Shown: piece after piece, positions 41,026 through 47,182 of the stretch
Layout of the letters: each line of letters opens with the position of its first letter
How positions within the stretch are numbered: position 1 is the first letter of the stretch
Source: a bacterium
GTDB taxonomy: Bacteria; Patescibacteriota; CPR2; UBA1875; JAJYID01
Direction of reading: 5' to 3'
Assembly (NCBI GenBank): GCA_021796415.1
Contig: JAJYJC010000007.1
Location: 1-49,242, forward strand
Length of the DNA stretch: 49,242 bases
Position numbers and translations under genes: made by a program
Notes under the pieces: generated by a model
Databases searched by the model: none
What the model was told of the DNA's origin: nothing
The model's input: only the letters and a program-made list of their open reading frames with translations

Positions 41026-42609
41026 ATGATTAGCATCAAAGAACTGACCTATGAAGTTGCCTCCAGAACGATCCTAGACAAGGTGAACTTCACTGTTGGG
41101 GATGGTGAGCGAGTCGCCATCATTGGTCCTAATGGAGCGGGGAAAAGTACCCTCCTGAAAATAATTATGGAGAGGCTTGACCCAACTGAAGGACAAATCG
41201 TCAGATCAAAGAGTTCCGGCTCCGTAGGTTTCATGCCCCAACATCTGGCTGATCTTGGGCAGTTACCGCACCAGAGTGTGTTGGATTTTATGCTCTCGGG
41301 CAGAAATCTGGACACCCTGACCCAGATTATTAACCAGAAGCTCGCAGAAATGGAACAGACTGGGCTGTCACGAGACGAGTACACCCGACTAGTGCGTGAG
41401 TACTCTGAAGCGTTTGATCAGTTTATGGAGCAAGGTGGCTATGAGGCAGAAGGTGAACTGCTGGAAATCTTGTTGCGGATGAACCTTGATGGGCTCGATC
41501 TCGATCAAGATATCCAGACACTAAGCGGCGGACAGAAGACCAAGGTGGCCTTCGCTCGCGTGCTTTTTTCTCGGCCGCAAGTAATGATTCTAGACGAACC
41601 GACGAATCATCTTGACGAAGAAACCATAAACTGGGCTGTAGAGTACCTGAAGAAGTTCTCTGGAACTCTCATCATGGTGTCTCATATTCCGAGTGTATTG
41701 GATGAGCTCGTTACAAGGATCGTCTACCTCGACGGTAGTGGAAAGGCAGCTATATTCAGAGGGAACTTCACAGAGTTCCAGAAGAAGAAGTTGAATCTTG
41801 ACGCTGCTCAAAAGAAGCTTCGTCGCAAACAGGAAGAAGAGGCCGAAAGGCTATCGGAGTTCATCGAGAAGTGGCGTGGCAAGAGGCCGAAGCTGGTCAA
41901 GGATCGGGAGAAGAAGCTGGAAAGGCTACGTGAGATTATGGTGGAGGCACCAAAAGTACAGCGACAGATTTCGGTTACCTTCCCAGTTTCAGTTCAGCCT
42001 GTTAAAAAGGTTCTTGACGTCAGTAACGTTCACAAAACCTTCGGTAACAACGAAGTTCTTCATGGGGTAGATATCGACTTCTACCGTGGCGAACGAGTTG
42101 CAATCATGGGTCCCAATGGAGCTGGCAAGAGTACCTTGCTGAAGATTATCGCTGGAAGACTAGAGCCAGATAGTGGCAAAGTCATCCTCGGTGATCGGGT
42201 CGACATCGGTTACTATGCTCAAGAGCACGAGTCATTAGACACCACGAGAACAGTTCTAGAGGAAATGATGAGCGTGAAAAGCCTGAACCAATCGAAAGCA
42301 AGGGCGATCCTTGCTCACTTCCTCTTCCAAGGTAATCGGGTTGAGACACTTGTGGGATCATTGAGTCTCGGTGAGCGTAGCCGTTTGGTTCTTGCCAAGC
42401 TGGTTGCATCTGGTCATAACATGCTTTTACTTGATGAACCGACCAATCATCTTGATGTCTTCGCTCGTGAACAGGTTAAGATGGCCCTCAAGAAATATGA
42501 GGGTACCGTTCTGATCGTTTCTCACGATAGCGAATTCCTGGAAGGTATAGGGGTGGAGAAAGTCCTACTTCTTCCAGAGCACAAGTTCGGTCTAATGGGA
42601 CGAATCTAA
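41026..42609 (+). CDS. ABC-F ATPase (ribosome-associated; possible self-resistance factor)
   Basis: This 527-residue protein has two ABC ATPase domains and no membrane part. Each has Walker A (GPNGAGKSTLLKII), signature (LSGGQKTKVAFARVL; LSLGERSRLVLAKLV) and Walker B (MILDEPTNHLD; LLLDEPTNHLD). The linker between them (about 245-310) is long and charged (KKKLNLDAAQKKLRRKQEEEAERL). ABC-F proteins act on the ribosomal E site; some protect against antibiotics. Its placement tail-to-tail with the radical SAM peptide locus suggests self-protection, which is inference. The GC content is higher than in flanking genes. Confidence 0.9.
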   Translation: MISIKELTYEVASRTILDKVNFTVGDGERVAIIGPNGAGKSTLLKIIMERLDPTEGQIVRSKSSGSVGFMPQHLADLGQLPHQSVLDFMLSGRNLDTLTQIINQKLAEMEQTGLSRDEYTRLVREYSEAFDQFMEQGGYEAEGELLEILLRMNLDGLDLDQDIQTLSGGQKTKVAFARVLFSRPQVMILDEPTNHLDEETINWAVEYLKKFSGTLIMVSHIPSVLDELVTRIVYLDGSGKAAIFRGNFTEFQKKKLNLDAAQKKLRRKQEEEAERLSEFIEKWRGKRPKLVKDREKKLERLREIMVEAPKVQRQISVTFPVSVQPVKKVLDVSNVHKTFGNNEVLHGVDIDFYRGERVAIMGPNGAGKSTLLKIIAGRLEPDSGKVILGDRVDIGYYAQEHESLDTTRTVLEEMMSVKSLNQSKARAILAHFLFQGNRVETLVGSLSLGERSRLVLAKLVASGHNMLLLDEPTNHLDVFAREQVKMALKKYEGTVLIVSHDSEFLEGIGVEKVLLLPEHKFGLMGRI

Positions 42610-42637
42610 GATCGGGGGGTCTACGGATCCCCCGATC
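42610..42637 (+). terminator. Terminator of the ABC-F gene
   Basis: GATCGGGGG / CCCCCGATC, 9-bp stem immediately after the stop codon. The T-run is weak. Confidence 0.7.
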
Positions 42638-42671
42638 TCCCGCTCAAATCAAAAGTTTATTTATATATTGA

Positions 42672-42702
42672 AAGCCCCCTGACATGTAGCGTCAGGGGGC
42701 TT
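42672..42702 (-). terminator. Terminator of the radical SAM peptide operon
   Basis: AAGCCCCCTGAC / GTCAGGGGGCTT with a 7-base loop; on the minus strand TTTCAATATAT follows. Confidence 0.8.
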
Positions 42703-42756
42703 GCAGCTTTCAGGGGTAAGCTACTAACCTTTTTGTCGGAGAGGAGGATTCCGAAA

Positions 42757-44085
42757 TTAGCCAGAGGTGATCCAGCTTTCGAATATTGCACGAGTCCATC
42801 GGCATTTGTTTGGATCGATGCCATCAATCCTTCCATTTGCATGGAAAGATCCGGCCGCACATCCACCACCACAGCCCGCTATTGCAGGACAGTCAAGACA
42901 CTCGGTGTTCTCAAAACGTGTCCGGTTTAGCCAGGCACTCCTGGAGTCAGTGTTGATACCATCTCTTAAGGTACCAATTTTGGAAAGACCGGTTTCTTCA
43001 AGCGCCTGACATACATGTAGGTCTCCGTCGGGGAAGACGGTGATCTTGCGGCTAGTACCACATTCAGAGATGGATGTTGAACCGCTCTCAAGAGTATGAA
43101 ACTGGCTACAAACCCCAAAGTCTTTGGCGCCTAACCTTTTTGCTGCCTCAGCAGCAAGGGCCATCTGGCGAGCGGCTGCTTCGGGGTAGTCATGTCGAGT
43201 ATCGCCCGTACCGCTCATCAGAACACTCATGTAGTACTCCCGGATTCCAAACCTGTCGACAAGCCAAGGGACGAAAGTCGGAATCTCGTTCAGATTGTCG
43301 TCAGAAACGGTAATCATGGGGACGATCGAGGCACCCTTCGAGTGCAGAATCTCTAATCCTTCCATGACCTTGGCATAGCTGCCGTTACCTGACTTCATAA
43401 CACGATTCAGGTTATGGACTTCCTCAAACCCATCAATTGAGACCTGGAACTCAACCCCCTCCTTGATGAGCACATCAACTGCCGGATCATTAGTCATGGT
43501 TGCGTTAGTGTTTATGACGATTCGACAATCCCGAACCAGACGACCCAGTTTCTGTTCTGTGCGAACTTGCTGAATGGCAGCCAAGATCGCTCGAGTGTTT
43601 AGGAGTGGTTCACCCCCATAAAGGGTTACCTGCTCCCAGTATTCACCAGAACGATCATTGTTTGCGACCTGGTTCGAGAAGTGGTGTATTGCCTCGATTG
43701 CCGTATCTGGGCTCATTTGGCGATTTGCAACCTTACCTGTGAGTGATTTGCTGCCACTTGCTCTATACAAGCAGTATGTGCAGTCGAGGTTGCAAGTAGT
43801 AGTAACAATCAAGTAGAGTCCTTGAATCTGATTGCTGATCGAGAGCTTCCTTGATCGTGCAATCATCATCTCCTCTTTATTATCTGTTACTAGTATGCCT
43901 GTTTCGCGCAGTTTGGTGTACTCGTCACCGAAAAGGGTGAGAAGCCTGGGCTCTTTGAGGTCTGCTTTTCTAAGGTCGGCTAGCCTGTCGAGGGTTTTAT
44001 TACTCAGGAACACCCTCTGTGCCTTTAGTGATTGCCAGACGAAGCCTTGTTTCGAGTAGAAAAAGGCGAATCGTGAAATGCGCAT
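42757..44085 (-). CDS. Radical SAM/SPASM peptide maturase (second of pair)
   Basis: This 442-residue protein starts at ATG 44085, 5 bp after the first maturase, with AGGAAGTGAG upstream. Residues 1-95 form an N-terminal domain that may act in peptide recognition (RRE-like in position, not proven). The radical SAM core has CNLDCTYC (Cys98, 102, 105), LYGGEPLLN and FQVSIDGF. The SPASM domain follows: CGTSRKITVFPDGDLHVC, then TECLDCPAIAGCGGGCAAGSFHANG. Such enzymes make C-S, C-C or C-O crosslinks in peptides. Partner peptides lie upstream in the same unit. Confidence 0.92.
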   Translation of the reverse strand: MRISRFAFFYSKQGFVWQSLKAQRVFLSNKTLDRLADLRKADLKEPRLLTLFGDEYTKLRETGILVTDNKEEMMIARSRKLSISNQIQGLYLIVTTTCNLDCTYCLYRASGSKSLTGKVANRQMSPDTAIEAIHHFSNQVANNDRSGEYWEQVTLYGGEPLLNTRAILAAIQQVRTEQKLGRLVRDCRIVINTNATMTNDPAVDVLIKEGVEFQVSIDGFEEVHNLNRVMKSGNGSYAKVMEGLEILHSKGASIVPMITVSDDNLNEIPTFVPWLVDRFGIREYYMSVLMSGTGDTRHDYPEAAARQMALAAEAAKRLGAKDFGVCSQFHTLESGSTSISECGTSRKITVFPDGDLHVCQALEETGLSKIGTLRDGINTDSRSAWLNRTRFENTECLDCPAIAGCGGGCAAGSFHANGRIDGIDPNKCRWTRAIFESWITSG

Positions 44086-44090
44086 CGCTC

Positions 44091-45161
44091 TCACTTCCTG
44101 GGATATGTGCAGTCGAGATCTTCGTTTTCCATGGCATGAGTAGGGAACACGCCAAGGTTGTAGAAGGTTTGGCACTGAGGATCCGGCGCATAGAAGTCAT
44201 TGTACTTCGACGCTGCGTGTAGTCTACAAGCGCCTTTGCACAAGTTTCGCGCAAGGCAGTTGCCGCAGATGCCCCCAAGCTTGTCTGGGTCCAGATTACG
44301 AAAGGCGGCAAGAACGCTGTTGTTCTCCCAGATCTCATTCAAGGGTGTTCGGGTGAGATCACCGAATATGAAACCGCTCTCGTTGTTGGCGACATGGCAG
44401 AGACTGGCGACTCCTTGTGGTCCTACCCCCAGCATGTTTGATCCCCAGGGGCAGAGTCCGAAGCTCTCGATGTCCATTGGCAGAAGCGCAATATTCATCT
44501 CGATGCTGTTGCGATCAGAATCGTTCTCCCGTAGGAAATCGTAGTATTCATCCAGTATCTTCTGCGTCTCGTCGTAACTTACACCGTAAACGTTACATGC
44601 GTAGACTCCCTTGCCATATTCTATGATGTTCGGGAGAAGACGAAAGCCGAGACCGATGCTGTTGAAGTGCTTAGCCATCGGCAGGATCTGTGTCTTGTTG
44701 CCTTTGTGTAATACGGAAATGACCCGGGCGTTGATGCCGCGATCGGCTACGCTGTTGATCGCATTCATTGTTTTCTCAAACGACCCTTTGCCACGGATCA
44801 GATCGTGGGTCTTGGCATCAAAGCCGTCCATACTGAAGGAGATACGTAAAGAATCTCCTAGTGTGGCCAGTTCGTTGATGATGTTGGGGTTAAGAAGGAC
44901 CCCGTTTGTTTCGATGCTGACGAACAGTCCCTTTTCGGCAATCTTCTGAATGAGCGGGAGCGCATCCTTACGAGTGAAAATCTCTCCACCCGTGATGTTG
45001 ACCTGTTCCAGCCCAAGCTCGATAGCATCATTCACGACACCCTCGAAGAAACTTGCAGGTAATTCGCTCAGTCTGGCGATGCTCTCATCACGTCCGCAAT
45101 GGACACACGAGAGATTGCAGCGATTGGTTAAATTGAGTGCGAGAACCGTGAGCTTATCCAC
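44091..45161 (-). CDS. Radical SAM/SPASM peptide maturase (first of pair)
   Basis: This 356-residue protein starts at GTG 45161 with GAAGGGG upstream. The radical SAM cluster motif is CNLSCVHC (Cys15, 19, 22), followed by NITGGEIFTRKD and LRISFSMDGFD. The SPASM region is CPWGSNMLGVGPQGVASLCHVANNE and GGICGNCLARNLCKGACRLHA. This is the layout of peptide-modifying enzymes such as AlbA or PqqE. It lies 51 bp after the third small peptide, which is the closest substrate candidate. Confidence 0.92.
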   Translation of the reverse strand: MDKLTVLALNLTNRCNLSCVHCGRDESIARLSELPASFFEGVVNDAIELGLEQVNITGGEIFTRKDALPLIQKIAEKGLFVSIETNGVLLNPNIINELATLGDSLRISFSMDGFDAKTHDLIRGKGSFEKTMNAINSVADRGINARVISVLHKGNKTQILPMAKHFNSIGLGFRLLPNIIEYGKGVYACNVYGVSYDETQKILDEYYDFLRENDSDRNSIEMNIALLPMDIESFGLCPWGSNMLGVGPQGVASLCHVANNESGFIFGDLTRTPLNEIWENNSVLAAFRNLDPDKLGGICGNCLARNLCKGACRLHAASKYNDFYAPDPQCQTFYNLGVFPTHAMENEDLDCTYPRK

Positions 45162-45212
45162 GTTGAACCCCTTCTAGTTGAAAGAGAGGCACCTTGTGTC
45201 TCTCCAAGTTAT

Positions 45213-45287
45213 TTATGGAAGATGGCAGCCACAGTGGCTACTGGACTGCTTAATGATTGTGTTCATGGCCATAACTCGTACTTTCAT
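45213..45287 (-). CDS. Candidate RiPP precursor peptide B (24 residues)
   Basis: The ATG at 45287 is preceded by AAAGGAGG with ideal spacing. The 24 residues begin MKVRVMAMNTIIKQ (leader-like) and end SSSHCGCHLP. The Cys-Gly-Cys flanked by His and three Ser is a plausible core for thioether formation by a radical SAM enzyme. It sits directly upstream of the first maturase and has the same length as the two A peptides but no sequence similarity to them. The frame is also open upstream to an ATG at 45338, giving an unlikely longer form. Confidence 0.72.
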   Translation of the reverse strand: MKVRVMAMNTIIKQSSSHCGCHLP

Positions 45288-45396
45288 GTAGACCTCCTTT
45301 CGGCCTGGGTTTTTTGTATGCCATGCTTCAACCTTCATTCTTTGTTTCGCTCGTTATATTAGACGAGGTATGTAAACCTCGGTATTTCTTGATTGT

Positions 45397-45427
45397 GGGC
45401 GAGAGGCGCGTATAGCGCCTCTCGCCC
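45397..45427 (-). promoter_or_regulatory. Strong hairpin between precursor genes and maturase genes
   Basis: A 13-bp perfect stem, GGGCGAGAGGCGC / GCGCCTCTCGCCC, with a 5-base loop lies 12 bases after the stop of peptide A2. Without a T-run it is likely to stabilise the upstream mRNA or cause partial termination, giving more precursor than enzyme. Confidence 0.7.
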
Positions 45428-45438
45428 CACCGCACATT

Positions 45439-45513
45439 CTACCCGCGGCGGCAACTGTAGCGAGTGGTCTTCCGTGCGACGTCTTTGATCTTGTCCTGGA
45501 ATCGCTTCTTCAC
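45439..45513 (-). CDS. Candidate RiPP precursor peptide A2 (24 residues)
   Basis: GTG start at 45513 with AAGGGAGGGAGC upstream. The first 16 residues (MKKRFQDKIKDVARKT) are identical in protein and in DNA to peptide A1; the tail is TRYSCRRG. It lies 15 bases after the A1 stop codon. It is basic, with five Arg, and the tail holds Tyr, Cys and three Arg, candidate sites for crosslinking and for Arg-to-ornithine conversion. Confidence 0.75.
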   Translation of the reverse strand: MKKRFQDKIKDVARKTTRYSCRRG

Positions 45514-45528
45514 GATGCTCCCTCCCTT

Positions 45529-45603
45529 CTACCCGCGACCGCAGTTGTAGCGGGCGGTCTTCCGTGCGACGTCTTTGATCTTGTCCTGGAATCGCTTCTT
45601 CAC
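45529..45603 (-). CDS. Candidate RiPP precursor peptide A1 (24 residues)
   Basis: The GTG start at 45603 overlaps the TGA stop of the arginase-like gene (GTGA), and its ribosome site AAGGAGG lies inside that gene, so translation is coupled. The peptide is MKKRFQDKIKDVARKT plus the tail ARYNCGRG. The leader is amphipathic and basic. Variation between A1 and A2 is confined to the last eight residues, as expected for leader and core. Too short for most gene finders. Confidence 0.77.
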   Translation of the reverse strand: MKKRFQDKIKDVARKTARYNCGRG

Positions 45604-46619
45604 GATACTACCTCCTTCCAAACTTTGGAGATTGACAGGGAAAACGTTGAGGTTCTGTCTCCGAGATCTGGTCCATTCAACTCGACCACTTCACCAAGAA
45701 GCGTCCCTTGTTTGGTACTAAAGCCAGTTTTGATACCGGCAAGCTTAGTGCCTTGCTTGATTGCAGTTATCAGCTGCAGGGCCTCTTTTCTTGTTGGGCC
45801 GTCCTCACCTAGTCGATAGAGATTTCGAATGCCGTGCATTCCGATAGGTCGGATGCTGCTTTCGGCAAAGTCCATAGCCTTCTCGGGATCTAACTGGCCC
45901 ACATTTACTGTCGAAACGTTGAGCAGTACACCGAAGGGGCAATACTCCATAGACGTTAGCCGTTCACTTCTAGTACGAAGAACGTCTAGGTCGAAGGATA
46001 GGTATATCTCATCGACTTGTTTCGACTTGAGCCAGGACACAATCGCGATTGGGTTTGTCGAAAAGAAGACGCGTTCGGACACTTCACTTGAGATGCGCGA
46101 AAGAGTATTCCTAATTCTGAAGTCAGCAACGCCAACTAGAACTAGGTAATCGATCACGTCTGCATCTAACAAGTGAGTAAAGACATTACCCTTCCAGAGC
46201 GCTTCCATTTCCGACAGGTCATCGTGTGCGTCGAAGCAAACAATGGCCCTGGTAAATCCGCTCTTGCTGTCCTGGAGCGTGTGAAAAGTGCTGGCATGCG
46301 AATCCGAAAAGAAGAATAGATTCCTAGTCTCGTCAGGGTCGATAAGTTCAGGAATATGGTAATCTTCCATGACGGTACCCGAAAGGTCCATACTGATCAC
46401 CTGTTTTAAGGGTGACGGCCCCTGTCCTAGGGGAATATCAGTCGTATTTTCAAGTTCGACCTGATACTCTTCGTAGAGGTCAAGGATATAGTCTATTCTT
46501 TCGTCGCAGCCCGCATAGTTGCGTAGTGCCTGGATGTTCAAGGAGAGTTGGGTCAGCTCTTTCTTGCCCATCTTTCCGATACTGGAATCTTCCTTAAGAT
46601 GAGGAAGCCAGATGTTCAT
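45600..46619 (-). CDS. Ureohydrolase (peptide-arginase-like) of the RiPP operon
   Basis: This 339-residue protein has the arginase/agmatinase fold. All six bimetal (Mn) ligands have counterparts: His108 in FFSDSHAS, Asp130/His132/Asp134 in CFDAHDDL, and Asp210/Asp212 in SFDLDVL. Outside these motifs it is diverged from free-arginine arginases. Its gene overlaps that of an Arg-rich peptide and is followed by two radical SAM maturases. Peptide arginases (for example OspR of the landornamide pathway) turn Arg to ornithine within precursor peptides; I infer the same role. GAGGAGG precedes the ATG. Confidence 0.82.
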   Translation of the reverse strand: MNIWLPHLKEDSSIGKMGKKELTQLSLNIQALRNYAGCDERIDYILDLYEEYQVELENTTDIPLGQGPSPLKQVISMDLSGTVMEDYHIPELIDPDETRNLFFFSDSHASTFHTLQDSKSGFTRAIVCFDAHDDLSEMEALWKGNVFTHLLDADVIDYLVLVGVADFRIRNTLSRISSEVSERVFFSTNPIAIVSWLKSKQVDEIYLSFDLDVLRTRSERLTSMEYCPFGVLLNVSTVNVGQLDPEKAMDFAESSIRPIGMHGIRNLYRLGEDGPTRKEALQLITAIKQGTKLAGIKTGFSTKQGTLLGEVVELNGPDLGDRTSTFSLSISKVWKEVVS

Positions 46620-46663
46620 TTTGTTCCTCCTCTTCGACTGTCAAGGTCCGCTCCACGGACCGG

Positions 46664-46692
46664 AGTATAGATTGAAAAAATTTATATCACAA
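46664..46692 (-). promoter_or_regulatory. Likely promoter of the RiPP operon
   Basis: On the minus strand TTGTGA (46692-46687), 17 bp, TATACT (46669-46664). The leader then has a GGTCCG / CGGACC hairpin (46647-46663) and GAGGAGG before the ATG at 46619. Confidence 0.6.
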
Positions 46693-46837
46693 AAAAATAT
46701 TTTTTACAATACTATTTTAATTTTGCTACAGGATTCCAGTATTATTTTTGAGAATAAGTAATGACACCACCCTTAGAATTTATTTGATAATGAAAAAATA
46801 AACTATCCGAAGATAGCTTATTTAACATAATTCTATT

Positions 46838-46914
46838 TGGCGACCCGGACCGGACTCGAACCGGCGACCTCCACAGTGACAGTGTGGCGTTCTAACCAAC
46901 TGAACTACCGGGCC
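46838..46914 (-). tRNA. tRNA-Asp (GTC)
   Basis: On the minus strand: acceptor GGCCCGG / CCGGGTC, D arm AGTTCAGTTGGTTAGAAC, anticodon stem CCACA / TGTGG around CTGTCAC (anticodon GTC), T arm CCGGTTCGAGTCCGG. Discriminator G and encoded CCA. Its 3' end faces the RiPP locus. Confidence 0.96.
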
Positions 46915-47182
46915 AGATGATAATTCAAAATTAACAATTAATAATTCTCAATGAATTTTCAATAACTATCTTACTTTTTGAATTGTTAATTCTTAATTGA
47001 TAATTAACAACAGACCTTGCTATTTTAGCAGAAAATAGGGTTTGAGGCAATGATTTGGAAGGGCAAGAGGCTAGATTCTGGCCAAGCAACGTCAGACGTT
47101 GTCAAGCCAGAATGACATCAATGGGGTTATTCAAGACAAAATGTCGGGATACTTTTATTGCAAGGGTCTGACTCTTGCAATG
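46915..47182. other. Non-coding spacer with repeats
   Basis: It contains AT-rich inverted segments (TTAACAATTAATAATTCT and its approximate complement) and a dispersed palindrome at 47074-47115 (ATTCTGGCC ... CCAGAAT enclosing CAACGTC / GACGTTG). I see no gene. Confidence 0.7.

Noticed and set aside
43332-43500. Whether the N-terminal part of the second radical SAM protein should start at the far upstream ATG 44175
   Set aside because: That start lies inside the first radical SAM gene and adds a stretch without similarity; ATG 44085 has a ribosome site and 5-bp spacing.
45260-45334. An overlapping minus-strand frame starting at ATG 45325 that also gives a short peptide (MAYKKPRPKGGLHE...)
   Set aside because: It uses a different frame over the peptide B ribosome site and start, and its own ribosome site is weaker. 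Peptide B has the better start, so I list that one.
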